Below are positions 19,240-28,066 of a stretch of DNA of 64,000 bases, in pieces. This stretch comes from DATAOG01 sp963753685 (GTDB taxonomy: Bacteria > Pseudomonadota > Alphaproteobacteria > Geminicoccales > Geminicoccaceae): positions 186,001-250,000 of the forward strand of contig CAVWDE010000021.1 in the NCBI GenBank assembly GCA_963753685.1, in the 5' to 3' direction. The translations under genes and the position numbers were made by a program. Below the pieces are notes generated by a model. That model was not told the origin of the DNA. It did not search any database and was given only the letters and a program-made list of their open reading frames with translations. Positions within the stretch are counted from its first letter, which is position 1. Every line of letters begins with the position of its first letter.

Positions 19240-21432
19240 TCACCCGCCCGCGACCAGGAGACGCCCGCGCCTGGGCCCGAACGCCTCGGCCTGGCGCCGG
19301 CGCAGCGCGACCGCCCGCTCGGCGAGCTCGAGCGCTGCGCCCAGCGTATGCACGCCCTCGGCCTCGAGCAGCTCGAGCAGGCGCAGGAACAGCTGCCCGG
19401 TGCCGATCGCGTCGCCGAGCGCCTGGTGGCGGTCGACCAGGGCGACGCCGAAACGGGCCGCGATCGCGTCCAGCGAATGCTCTGGCGTGTGATCGTGGAG
19501 CACCGCCGACAGCAGCAGCGTGTCGAGCACCGGCTGCTCGAAGCGCAGCCCCAGGCGCTCCTCCTCGCGGCGCAGGAATGCCATGTCGAAGGCGGCATTG
19601 TGCGCCACCAGGACGCTGCCGGCGGCGAAGGCGTGGAACTGCGGCAGCACGATCTCGAGCGGCGGCCGGCCGTGGACCAGCTCGTCGGTGATGCCGTGAA
19701 ACCGGCTCGAAGCCTTGGGGATCGGCCGGCCGGGATCGATCAGGGCATCGAACACCTCGCCGGTCAGAAGCCGCCGGTTGACGATCCGGACGGCCGCGAT
19801 CTGGATCAGGCGATCGCCGCCGGCCGGGTCGAGCCCGGTGGTCTCGGTGTCGAACACGACGTAGGAGAGCTCGCCGAGCGGGCGGTCGCGCAGCGATGCG
19901 CTCGGCTCATCGGCCCGCGCAAGCAGCTCGAAGTCGTAGAACTCCGGCCGCGGCGGCGGCCGCTCCGTGCGGCCGGATCGGCCGAGCTCCGATTTCGGTC
20001 CGGGCAGCGGCAGACGCAGCAGCGCATAGCCAGGCCGGGCGTGCGCCTGGCTCCAGATCTCGCTCCGATGGTGGCGCAGCACGTCGCGCAGCCGCCCGCC
20101 ATCCGCGGCGCGCGCCGGATCGAGCGGCTGCTCGAGCCACGCCTCCACGGTGGCGAGCGGCAGCGGCCGGCCGGGCCAGACCAGATCCAGCTCGACCCGC
20201 CGGCCCTGATCCCGCGCCTCGAGGTCGAGCTCGGCGGTGCCGGTCGCGACGCCGACCGACAGCGCCAGCCGCGCCAGCAACAGGCAGAGATGATAGCCGT
20301 CGCCGTGCAGCCAGAGACCAGGGCCGACCGCGGTCAACGTCATCGACCCGGGGCCATTCGCCAGGCGGCGGTTGACCCAGCGGACCAGGTCGGAGCTGTA
20401 CAGGTCGGCGCCCGGCCAGTCGCCGGCGGCCAATCCCTCGGTGGCGGCCGCCAGGGCGTCCAGCCGCCCGCACAGGGCGGCGCTCTCGCGCTCGAGCACG
20501 GCGACGAAGGCCGCGCGCTCGGCCGCTGGCAGCCCATCATGCCCGGCCAGGACCTCGGCCGCGGCCCGGAGCGCTGCGACCGGCGCGCGCTGCGCCTCGA
20601 TCAGATCGGCGAGGCGGGCAGTCTGCCGCGCACACTGGTCGAGCTCGGTCGTCGCGTCGGTGAAGTCGAGCACGAAGCCGCTCGCCGCACCGTCGGGACC
20701 GACGATCGGAGCCATCCGGCAGCGCAGCAGACGGGCGCCGTCGGCGGTCGCGCAGACGAACTCGGCGCGCTCCTCATCGGCGCTTTCGTCATGACCGCGC
20801 GCCCGCCCGGCGGACGGCCCCCCGGCGCGTTGGGGCTCGGCCGCGGCCCGGCGCTCGCGCAGCCGCTCGAAGGCATGGGCGATCGGCTCGCGCGCGATCA
20901 ACCGGTCGAGCGGCCGGTGCAGCCCGAGCTCGGGATCGCCGCCGAAGATCCGCAGCGCCGCGTCGTTGAACAGGAGGATGCGCCGGTCGGCCGTGCAGGC
21001 GATCAGGCCGTCGGTGAGATCGCGCAGCACCGCCTCGAGGCGGCTCTGCTGCTCGCGCAGGCGCGCCGTGGCCGCGGCCAGCATCGCCGTCTGCTCGGCG
21101 CGGCTGCTCCGCCAGCGCTCGGCGAGCGCCTGCAGGGCCGGGACCAGGTCGCCCAGACCATGCCCCGCGGGCGCCGCGATCGACCGTTCCGGGTTGGCGT
21201 GGAGCAGGAGCCGGAGCTCGCGCGCGAGCGTCGTGCCCGGCCGCAGCCAGCTGCGCTCGAGGACGAGCCAGACCAGGGCCTGCGCAGCGATCAGGATCAC
21301 CGCCGCACCGACCCAGACGAGCGCGACGGGCAGGGCCGAGCGGGCGTGCAGCCAGGCGGCGCCGGCCAGGACGACGACGCTGGTCAGGGCGAGGGCCCCG
21401 AACAGCAACCAGAGACGCACGCGTGCAGCCAT
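19240..21432 (-). CDS. PAS-domain sensor-like protein with C-terminal DnaQ-type 3'-5' exonuclease
   Basis: The 730-residue protein has two N-terminal membrane helices (LWLLFGALALTSVVVLAGAA and VALVWVGAAVILIAAQALVW). A coiled region leads to a PAS-like domain (VLRDLTDGLIACTADRRILL), then a degenerate kinase-like middle. The last about 200 residues form a DEDDh exonuclease: FDTETTGLDP (motif I), HNAAFDMAFL (II) and VDRHQALGDA (III), all acidic residues and the His present. This is the DNA polymerase III epsilon fold but not DnaQ itself. Genes of this architecture occur beside CbrA/CrbS-like kinases. A signalling nucleotide or RNA/DNA end could be the substrate; this is not known. Confidence 0.88.
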   Translation of the reverse strand: MAARVRLWLLFGALALTSVVVLAGAAWLHARSALPVALVWVGAAVILIAAQALVWLVLERSWLRPGTTLARELRLLLHANPERSIAAPAGHGLGDLVPALQALAERWRSSRAEQTAMLAAATARLREQQSRLEAVLRDLTDGLIACTADRRILLFNDAALRIFGGDPELGLHRPLDRLIAREPIAHAFERLRERRAAAEPQRAGGPSAGRARGHDESADEERAEFVCATADGARLLRCRMAPIVGPDGAASGFVLDFTDATTELDQCARQTARLADLIEAQRAPVAALRAAAEVLAGHDGLPAAERAAFVAVLERESAALCGRLDALAAATEGLAAGDWPGADLYSSDLVRWVNRRLANGPGSMTLTAVGPGLWLHGDGYHLCLLLARLALSVGVATGTAELDLEARDQGRRVELDLVWPGRPLPLATVEAWLEQPLDPARAADGGRLRDVLRHHRSEIWSQAHARPGYALLRLPLPGPKSELGRSGRTERPPPRPEFYDFELLARADEPSASLRDRPLGELSYVVFDTETTGLDPAGGDRLIQIAAVRIVNRRLLTGEVFDALIDPGRPIPKASSRFHGITDELVHGRPPLEIVLPQFHAFAAGSVLVAHNAAFDMAFLRREEERLGLRFEQPVLDTLLLSAVLHDHTPEHSLDAIAARFGVALVDRHQALGDAIGTGQLFLRLLELLEAEGVHTLGAALELAERAVALRRRQAEAFGPRRGRLLVAGG

Positions 21433-21460
21433 GGCCCGATCGCCGCGGCGATCATCCCGT

Positions 21461-21832
21461 TCAGCCGGAGCTCAGCATCTGCTTGACCCTGGCGACCAGC
21501 TCGCGGGTCGAGAACGGCTTGGTGACATAGGCGTCGGCGCCGAGCCCGAGCCCCTTGTCGCGCTCGACCGCGCGGCCCTTGGCGGTCAGCATGACGATCC
21601 GGGTCGCGGCCCAGTCCGGGTTGGTGCGGATCCGCTCGCAGACCTCGAAACCGTCGAGCTCGGGCATCATGACGTCGAGCAGGACCAGATCGACCGGGCG
21701 CCGCCCGAGCGCCTGCAAGGCCGCCTCGCCAGTCGGCGCCACCTCGACCTCGAAGCCCTCCCGTTCCATCAGAAAACGCAAGGACAGCACGATGTTCGGC
21801 TCGTCATCGACCACCAGAACCCGCTTGGCCAT
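21461..21832 (-). CDS. Single-domain response regulator (receiver only)
   Basis: The 123-residue protein is a complete CheY-like receiver: VLVVDDEPNI supplies the acidic pocket, LVLLDVMMPELDGFE the phosphorylated Asp, MLTAKG the Thr switch and YVTKPFSTRELVARVKQML the conserved Lys. It has no output domain, so it must act by protein interaction or as a phosphate relay. It lies first in the same minus-strand series as the PAS-exonuclease and the SSS kinase (28 bp before the exonuclease gene), which makes that kinase the likely partner. ATG 21832 was chosen as the canonical receiver start. Confidence 0.9.
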   Translation of the reverse strand: MAKRVLVVDDEPNIVLSLRFLMEREGFEVEVAPTGEAALQALGRRPVDLVLLDVMMPELDGFEVCERIRTNPDWAATRIVMLTAKGRAVERDKGLGLGADAYVTKPFSTRELVARVKQMLSSG

Positions 21833-21926
21833 GGCCGCAACGCCTTCTCGAGCGGTTCGCCTTCTGTTCCCGCCATTTAACGCCATCACGCCGGCGCTGT
21901 CAGGTCGATTTTGGGCGGGCCTGCGA

Positions 21927-23684
21927 TCAGGCCCCGGGCGCATCGAACCCAATGCGTCTTAAGCCCTCCCGTACCGCCGCCTGGGCGTCCGGATCGAGCA
22001 GCCAGGAGACCCCGCAAACCGTCGCTGGATCGAAGTCGGAACATTCAAAGCGCAACTGTTTTGCGACCGCCGCGCTTTCTGGCCCACGGCCGAGCCTAGC
22101 GAGGCTCATGGCGAGAAACAGCTTGGTAATCGGGGTGTCGGGCGACTGCCGTGCCGCTGCCACCGCAATCTCATAGTTACCACAAAGGTAAGCCACCCGT
22201 AGTTGATTGTAGAAATAGAGCGGCGGCGCGCCCGGATTGAGCCGAAATGCACGTTCCATCATTGCTTGCGCCTGGTCCGGTCGGCCGAGCGTGCCGACAA
22301 ATTGCTTGGCGAGAAGCGCCAGCGTGTCACCGTGATTGGCAGCCAGCCGGGCGGCCTCCTCGAAGGCAGCCCGCGCGCCCGCGAGATCGCCGTCGTCGGC
22401 TCTGAGATCGCCGAATTCCATCAGGATGGTGCCGTCCGACGGATCGAGCTCGTACGCTCGAATAATGGACTTCCGGCGCTCTCGGTTTGCAGCCTCGGCA
22501 TCCGCCGCCCAGCCGAACCTGCACGCATGTTCCCACGCATACGCGCGCACCAGCCAGGCGCGGGCGAGCGTCGGATCGAGGGCGAGCGCCAAGTCGGCCA
22601 GCTCGATCGCGCGCTCGTCGTCAGCCGGGGTCATCTTGGCCTCTGCCTCGTAGGCGAGCAGATAGAGCTCGTACGCGGTGAGGCTGCTCTTGGAAACGTG
22701 CCGCGCCTGCCGGCGCGTCGCCCGGCTGATGCGGCCCTCCCAGCCGAGGAGCGCGCCGGCGACCTGCTCGACGATGTCGTCCTGGACGATCAGCAGATCG
22801 GCCTCATCGCGATCATACTTCTGGGCCCACTCGTGGAATCCCGTCGCCGCATCGATCAGCTGTGCGGTTACCCGGATTCGACCGCCGCCTGCCTGAATGC
22901 TGCCTTCCAATACGTAGCGGACCCCAAGCTCCCGGCCGATCCGTCGCACATCCGCAGAGCGGCTTTTGACGGAGAGCATTGACGATCGTGCGATCACTGA
23001 GAGGTCCGCGTGGCGCGCGAGGTCGGTGATGATGTCCTCGCAGATTCCCGCCGCAAGCCGCTCCCATCGTTCATCGCCGACAAGGTTTTCGAACGGCAGG
23101 ACCGCGATGGTGGCCCGCAATCCAGCTTGCGGTCGTCCGGTTCGGTTCGGGAGGCGGTTGGGATCGGCTCCCTTGAGAGCCACCCTGTAGACGACGACAG
23201 GGTCCGGGATGTTCTTGACCGCGTGCTCTCCGGCGGCCTCGAAAGCAAGGTTGATTTTGTCGCGGACGTGATCGTACGCGGTTTGCGAGATGCAGATGCC
23301 GCCCGAATCCGCGAGCGCCTGAACGCGCACCGCAAGGTTCACGCTGCTGCCGTAGATGTCATCTCCCTCGATGATGATGTCGCCAATGTTGATGCCGATG
23401 CGGAACGCGATGCGTTCTTCCTCCGGCACATCCGCCTCATGCTCGGCGACACCGATTTGGATCGCATGCGCGCACTCGATTGCGTCGACCACGCTGGCGA
23501 ACTCGACCAGCGCGCCGTCGCCCGTAAGCTTGACGATGCGGCCATGGTGCTCTGCGATCTTGGGCGCGATCAGATCTTTCCACAGTGCCTTGAGGCGCTC
23601 GTGCGTACCCTTCTCGTCGGCCACCATGAGCCGGCTGTAGCCGACCACGTCGGCAGCGAAGATCGCCGCCAGCCTGCGCTCCAT
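21927..23684 (-). CDS. Class III adenylate/guanylate cyclase with TolB-like and TPR domains
   Basis: The 585-residue protein starts at ATG 23684 behind GGAAGGAG. Residues 1-165 form the cyclase: IFAADVVGYSRLM (metal-binding Asp), LTGDGALVEFASV and FRIGINIGDIIIEGDDIYG. Residues about 190-300 match the TolB-like N-terminal domain common in rhizobial cyclases (IAVLPFENLVGDERWERLA, GVRYVLEGSIQ). Degenerate TPR units fill the C-terminal half. No membrane helix is visible. It would make cAMP (or cGMP) in response to partners bound by the TPRs; base specificity cannot be assigned. Alphaproteobacteria often carry many such paralogues. It is a single-gene unit. Confidence 0.9.
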   Translation of the reverse strand: MERRLAAIFAADVVGYSRLMVADEKGTHERLKALWKDLIAPKIAEHHGRIVKLTGDGALVEFASVVDAIECAHAIQIGVAEHEADVPEEERIAFRIGINIGDIIIEGDDIYGSSVNLAVRVQALADSGGICISQTAYDHVRDKINLAFEAAGEHAVKNIPDPVVVYRVALKGADPNRLPNRTGRPQAGLRATIAVLPFENLVGDERWERLAAGICEDIITDLARHADLSVIARSSMLSVKSRSADVRRIGRELGVRYVLEGSIQAGGGRIRVTAQLIDAATGFHEWAQKYDRDEADLLIVQDDIVEQVAGALLGWEGRISRATRRQARHVSKSSLTAYELYLLAYEAEAKMTPADDERAIELADLALALDPTLARAWLVRAYAWEHACRFGWAADAEAANRERRKSIIRAYELDPSDGTILMEFGDLRADDGDLAGARAAFEEAARLAANHGDTLALLAKQFVGTLGRPDQAQAMMERAFRLNPGAPPLYFYNQLRVAYLCGNYEIAVAAARQSPDTPITKLFLAMSLARLGRGPESAAVAKQLRFECSDFDPATVCGVSWLLDPDAQAAVREGLRRIGFDAPGA

Positions 23685-23822
23685 GGCCTCTCTCCTTCCG
23701 GCCGGGAGCAGTCAACTGCGGATCGTTGTACTCCGTTCCTCACGAACAAACAAATGTGGCGCTCCCAAGCCGTCGCGAATGGAGACTGCCGGCAATCTCC
23801 CGGCGCTGTTCGGAATTGGATG

Positions 23823-24554
23823 CTAGCCCGCGCATTCGTCTCCGGCGGGAGCGAGCGCTCCCGGCAGCGGCCGCCAGCCCTCGAGGGTGAGCTGCTCGAG
23901 CGGCTGGAAGCGGGCCTTGTAGGCCATCTTCGGGCTGTTCGCGATCCAGTAGCCGAGATAGACGTAGGGCAGCCCGAGCGCGCGTGCCCGCTCGACGTGC
24001 CAGAGGATGATCAGGCTGCCGAGGGAGCGCCTGGTCTCCTGGGGATCGAAGAACTTGTAGACCCCGGACAGGCCGCTCGGGCTCTGATCGGTCAGGCTTG
24101 CCGCAATCAGCGAGCGATCCGGGCGGCGCCATTCGATCAGCCGGCTGGCGACCGGGCTGTCGTCGATCATGGCGCGGAAATCCCCCCAGGTCATGGTCGC
24201 CATGCCGCTGGCACCGTGGCGGCTCTCCAGATAGCGCTGAAAGAGGGCGAACTGCTCCGGGGTCGCGCTCGACCGGCGCTCGGCGGCGACCAGGTCGGCA
24301 TTGCGGTGCCAGATCCGGCGCCAGGCGCGGGTCAGCTGGAACCGCTCGACCAGGATCCGGACCGGCACGCAGGCCGCGCAGCCCGGGCAGGCGGGCCGGT
24401 AGGCGAGACCCTGCGAGCGCCGGAAGCCGGCCTGCATCAGGCGATCGTGCAACGCATCCGGATCGGGGCCATCGAGCACCGTGACCAGGCGGCGCTCGAG
24501 CCGGGCCGCGAGATAGGGACAGGGCGCCAGCTCGGTGCTGAAGAACAGCTTCAT
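23823..24554 (-). CDS. bpt: Aspartate/glutamate leucyltransferase (Bpt)
   Basis: The 243-residue protein attaches Leu from leucyl-tRNA to N-terminal Asp or Glu of proteins, marking them for ClpAP through the N-degron pathway. It shows the arginyltransferase-type N-terminal and C-terminal domains: LAPCPYLAARLERRL, the Cys-rich ACPGCAACVPVRI segment, and YVYLGYWIANSPKMAYKARF near the end. Length and motifs fit bacterial Bpt. The gene ends at TAG 23823 and lies 31 bases upstream-to-downstream of the permease gene on the same strand. Confidence 0.92.
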   Translation of the reverse strand: MKLFFSTELAPCPYLAARLERRLVTVLDGPDPDALHDRLMQAGFRRSQGLAYRPACPGCAACVPVRILVERFQLTRAWRRIWHRNADLVAAERRSSATPEQFALFQRYLESRHGASGMATMTWGDFRAMIDDSPVASRLIEWRRPDRSLIAASLTDQSPSGLSGVYKFFDPQETRRSLGSLIILWHVERARALGLPYVYLGYWIANSPKMAYKARFQPLEQLTLEGWRPLPGALAPAGDECAG

Positions 24555-24584
24555 CGCAACCCCCGGCGGACCCTCGGCATGGCT

Positions 24585-26414
24585 TCAGACGCCATAGTAC
24601 CAGGGCACGAACAGGGAGAACGCCAGCCAGACGATGATCACCAGCGGCAGGCCGCCGATCACGAAGTCGACGAAGCGGTAGTGCCCGGGGCCCATCACCA
24701 GAAGGTTGGTCTGATAGCCGATCGGGGTCGCGAACGAGCAGCTGGCGCCGAAGGTCACGGCGATCGCGAACGGAAACACCTGGGCATCGAGCTGGTGCGC
24801 GAGGTTGACCGCGATCGGCGTGAACAGCACCGCGGCCGCGTTGTTGGTGAGCACATTGGTGACCAGGGCGACCAGCAGAAACAGCACCGAGAGCACCGCG
24901 GCCGGCGGCGCGCCCTGCATCGCGTGCAGCACCAGCATGGCCAGATAGGCCGCCCCGCCGGTCGCCTCGAGCGCGCTCCCAAGCGCCAGCGAGGAGGCGA
25001 TGATCAGCACGATCTGGCGGTCGACCGCGCGCGCCGCCTGGCGCACGTTCAGGCAGCCGGTGAGGATCAGGGCGAGGATGCCGAGCATGGCGGTGACCAC
25101 GATCGGCACCAGGTCGAGGGCCGCCGGGATCACGATCGCGCCAAAGATGATCGTGGCCAGCGGCGCCTTGCGCACCAGCGGCATCTCGCTCGCCGACCAC
25201 TCCATCAGGAGGACGTCCGGGTCGGTGCGCAGCCGCCGGATCTGATCCGAATAGCCGAGCAGGAGCAACACGTCGCCGGGCTCGAGGCGGAGCTCGCCGA
25301 TGCGCGTGCGCAGCATCCGCGCGCGCCGCTGGATGCCGAGCACGGTGCAGTGGCTGCGCGCCGGAAAGTTGGTGAACTCCAGGGTCTGGCCGGCGATCCG
25401 CGAGGCCGGGCGGACCATCGCCTCGGCGAGCACCATCTCGCGCTGGCCGCGCGGCCGCGCCGCCCGCTCGCTCGCCGGCGGATTGAGCAGGTGGCCGTGA
25501 AACTTGGCGAGCATCTCGGTCAAAACCTTGCGGGTCGCGGCGACGATCAGGATGTCGCCGGCCTGGAGCCGGACGTCCTCGAAGGGCGGCAGGAGCGCCT
25601 CGTCGCCGCGCTGGACCAGACGCACCGTGACATCGGCCAGGCTCGGGAACATGCCGCCGCGCGCGGTCTCGTTGATCAGCGGCGAGTCGGGCCCGACGTC
25701 GAGCTCGGCGATGAACTGCTTGCCATCGGCCGCAACCAGGCCCGGCTGCTCGTCGCGCCGCGGCAACACCAGCGGCATGATCAGCACGTAGGCGCCGCCC
25801 GCGAGCGCCAGGACCAGACCGGGCAGGGTGAAGTCGAAGAACCCGAACGGCCGTTCGCCGAGCTTGGCAAGCTCGCCCGAGACCAGGAGATTGGTCGAGG
25901 TGCCGATCAAGGTCAGCATGCCGCCGAGGATGGCCGCGAAGCTGAGCGGCATCAGCACAGCACTCGGCGGCCGGCCGAAGCGCTCGGCGATCGAGCGCAG
26001 GATCGGCATGAAGATCACGACGATCGGCGTGTTGTTGAGGAACGCGCTGCTCGCGGTGACATAGCCGAGACTGTAGGTCAGGGCGCGCTGGAAGCTGCCG
26101 CGCGCCAGCCAGACCAGCAGCCGGGCGATGCCCTCGAGCGCGCCGGTACTGACGATCGCTTCGCCGACCACCAGGAGCGCGCTGACCGCGATCAGGGCGG
26201 GGCTCGAGAAGCCGGCCAGGAGCTCGCTTGGGCCGAGCAGGGGCGTACCGCCGGCGCCGACCAGCGGCAACGCCTGGAACAGCAGCAGGAGCGCGCCGAG
26301 GATACTGAGCCCGGTCAGCTCGACCGGCAGCAGCTCGGCAGCGTAGGAGACCACCGCCGCCGCGGTCAGCGCGAGCGTGAGCCACATCTGCAGGCTGGGC
26401 TCGACCGGTGGCAT
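24585..26414 (-). CDS. SLC13/DASS-type permease with two TrkA-C (RCK-C) domains
   Basis: The 609-residue integral membrane protein has about 10-11 helices split by a cytoplasmic block of two TrkA-C domains (residues about 210-390: DVRLQAGDILIVAATRKVL and ELRLEPGDVLLLLGYSDQIR). Transporter signatures are SSAFLNNTPIVVIFMP, LGGMLTLIGTSTNLLVSG, and in the second half NNAAAVLFTPIAV and FGASCSFATPIGYQTNLLV. Such permeases carry sulfate, dicarboxylates or other anions; the ion is not predictable here. ATG 26414 has GGGGAG just upstream. The open frame continues far upstream only by chance. Confidence 0.88.
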   Translation of the reverse strand: MPPVEPSLQMWLTLALTAAAVVSYAAELLPVELTGLSILGALLLLFQALPLVGAGGTPLLGPSELLAGFSSPALIAVSALLVVGEAIVSTGALEGIARLLVWLARGSFQRALTYSLGYVTASSAFLNNTPIVVIFMPILRSIAERFGRPPSAVLMPLSFAAILGGMLTLIGTSTNLLVSGELAKLGERPFGFFDFTLPGLVLALAGGAYVLIMPLVLPRRDEQPGLVAADGKQFIAELDVGPDSPLINETARGGMFPSLADVTVRLVQRGDEALLPPFEDVRLQAGDILIVAATRKVLTEMLAKFHGHLLNPPASERAARPRGQREMVLAEAMVRPASRIAGQTLEFTNFPARSHCTVLGIQRRARMLRTRIGELRLEPGDVLLLLGYSDQIRRLRTDPDVLLMEWSASEMPLVRKAPLATIIFGAIVIPAALDLVPIVVTAMLGILALILTGCLNVRQAARAVDRQIVLIIASSLALGSALEATGGAAYLAMLVLHAMQGAPPAAVLSVLFLLVALVTNVLTNNAAAVLFTPIAVNLAHQLDAQVFPFAIAVTFGASCSFATPIGYQTNLLVMGPGHYRFVDFVIGGLPLVIIVWLAFSLFVPWYYGV

Positions 26415-26654
26415 CAGGCTCCCCTCAGCGACCTGGCCGCCTCTGGGTCCAGGGAGGCGGGACCAGAGCGAACCAGGGCTGGACCATGGCGCGAATCCGC
26501 GGCCAGGGCCAGAGGGCGTCACGTGATTCGCGCGCACCGGCCCAGGACCGGCGCGGCGTTTCCGGTTGACGCCCGGCCGGGTGATGGCTAACCGAGCCGC
26601 TGACGAGACCCCGTCCGCCGCCCGGTCGTCCCGGGAAACCGCCGAGGAGCCACG

Positions 26655-27497
26655 ATGGAGATCCGCCGCGTCCAGGTCGAGGGGCCCGACCGGTCCTACG
26701 GCCTGAGCTACGCCGAGTGGGGCGCCGCCGGACCGGTGCGCACCGTGGTCTGCGTGCACGGCCTGACCCGCAACGGGCGCGACTTCGATCACCTGGCGCG
26801 GGTGCTGGCCGCCGACCGGCGGGTGCTCTGCCCGGACGTGGTCGGCCGGGGCTTGAGCGACCCTTTGAGCGATCCCGAGGACTATGCGCTGCCGACCTAC
26901 ATCGGCCACATGGCGCAGCTGCTGCACAGGCTCGATCTGGTCGAGGTCGACTGGGTCGGCACGTCGATGGGCGGGCTGATCGGCATGGGGCTCGCGGCGA
27001 TGCCGGAAAGCCCGATCCGCAGGCTGGTGCTGAACGACGTCGGCCCGTTTCTGCCCAAGGCGGCGCTCGAGTACATCAACAGCTACCTCGGGCTGGACCT
27101 CCGCTTTCCCAGCCTCGAGGCGCTGGAGGCGCATCTGCGCCAGGTCCATGCCGGCTTCGGGCCGCTCACCGACGCCGAGTGGCGCCACCTCGCCGAGCAC
27201 AGCGCCGCGCGCCGCGAGGATGGCCGGTTCGGCCTGAACTACGACCAGCGCCTCGCCCAGCCGATGACCAGAGGCCCGATCGAGAATCTCGAGATCTGGC
27301 CGGTCTGGGACCAGATCCGCTGCCCGGTGCTGGTGCTGCGCGGCACCGAGAGCGACCTTTTGCTGGCCGAGACCGCGGCCGAGATGACCCGCCGCGGGCC
27401 CAAGGCCGAGGTGATCGAGATCGACCGCACCGGCCACGCGCCGGCCCTGATGGCCAAAGACCAGATCGCGATCGTGCGCGCCTGGCTCGGGCCCTGA
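26655..27497 (+). CDS. Alpha/beta hydrolase
   Basis: The 280-residue protein has a full alpha/beta hydrolase pattern: VVCVHGLTRNGRDFDHLA (oxyanion HG), the nucleophile elbow GTSMGG with Ser 104, an acid in RGTESDLLLA, and a catalytic His in DRTGHAPALM. There is no signal peptide, so it is cytosolic. The substrate cannot be assigned; similar proteins are annotated as esterases or meta-cleavage-type hydrolases. It stands alone, divergent from the permease across a 240-bp gap with no other gene, and convergent with the thioesterase. Confidence 0.85.
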   Translation: MEIRRVQVEGPDRSYGLSYAEWGAAGPVRTVVCVHGLTRNGRDFDHLARVLAADRRVLCPDVVGRGLSDPLSDPEDYALPTYIGHMAQLLHRLDLVEVDWVGTSMGGLIGMGLAAMPESPIRRLVLNDVGPFLPKAALEYINSYLGLDLRFPSLEALEAHLRQVHAGFGPLTDAEWRHLAEHSAARREDGRFGLNYDQRLAQPMTRGPIENLEIWPVWDQIRCPVLVLRGTESDLLLAETAAEMTRRGPKAEVIEIDRTGHAPALMAKDQIAIVRAWLGP

Positions 27498-27539
27498 GCC
27501 GGACGACGCCCCCGCCCACATCGCCGCAGGGGCGAAGGC

Positions 27540-27980
27540 TCAGGACCGGTCGTCGCGCCGCAGGAGGTCGAGCAGCCGCTCCGGCAGGGGCACCGCGCGC
27601 ATGCTCGCCTGATCGGCGTGCACCCAGACCATCTCGGCGGTGGCGCGCGGCTCCGTCTCGCCCCCGGCCAGGAGCGCGAACGTGAAGGTCAGGCTCGAGC
27701 GTCCGATCCGGCCGAGGCGGACCTCGACCTCGAAGGCCTCGTCGAAACGGAGCGGCCGGCGGTACTCGACCAGCGCCCGCACGGTGTTGAAATCGGCGCC
27801 GCTGGCCTTGCCGATCGCGGTGTAGTCGTAGGGCAGCGCGCGGAAGAACTCGTGGATCGCGATGTCGCAGTAGGTCGCGTAGTGGGCGAAATAGACCAAC
27901 CCCTGATGGTCGACCTCGGAGTAGCGGACGCGCAACGGGTGGCGAAAGGGAGGACGTAAGGGCGGGGCAGGCTCGGTCAT
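27540..27980 (-). CDS. 4-hydroxybenzoyl-CoA thioesterase-family (hot-dog fold) acyl-CoA thioesterase
   Basis: The 146-residue protein carries the YbgC/FcbC-type motif RVRYSEVDHQGLVYFAHYATY, in which the Asp and following Gly/Tyr set up thioester hydrolysis. A hot-dog core follows (EVEVRLGRIGRSSLTFTFAL, RATAEMVWVHAD). Start ATG 27980 gives the usual length. It is divergent from gnd (start 28067) and convergent with the alpha/beta hydrolase. The acyl-CoA substrate is unknown. Confidence 0.88.
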   Translation of the reverse strand: MTEPAPPLRPPFRHPLRVRYSEVDHQGLVYFAHYATYCDIAIHEFFRALPYDYTAIGKASGADFNTVRALVEYRRPLRFDEAFEVEVRLGRIGRSSLTFTFALLAGGETEPRATAEMVWVHADQASMRAVPLPERLLDLLRRDDRS

Positions 27981-28066
27981 CGCGGCTGGACCCTCGGCGC
28001 TCCGGGATTGCTCATCGGCGCCAGCTATGCGACAGGAGGGCAGGGGCGGCAAGGCGTGATCGAACC

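Noticed and set aside
23010..26591. A 1193-codon plus-strand open frame across cya, bpt and the permease
   Set aside because: It crosses three clear minus-strand genes; composition is that of an antisense shadow.
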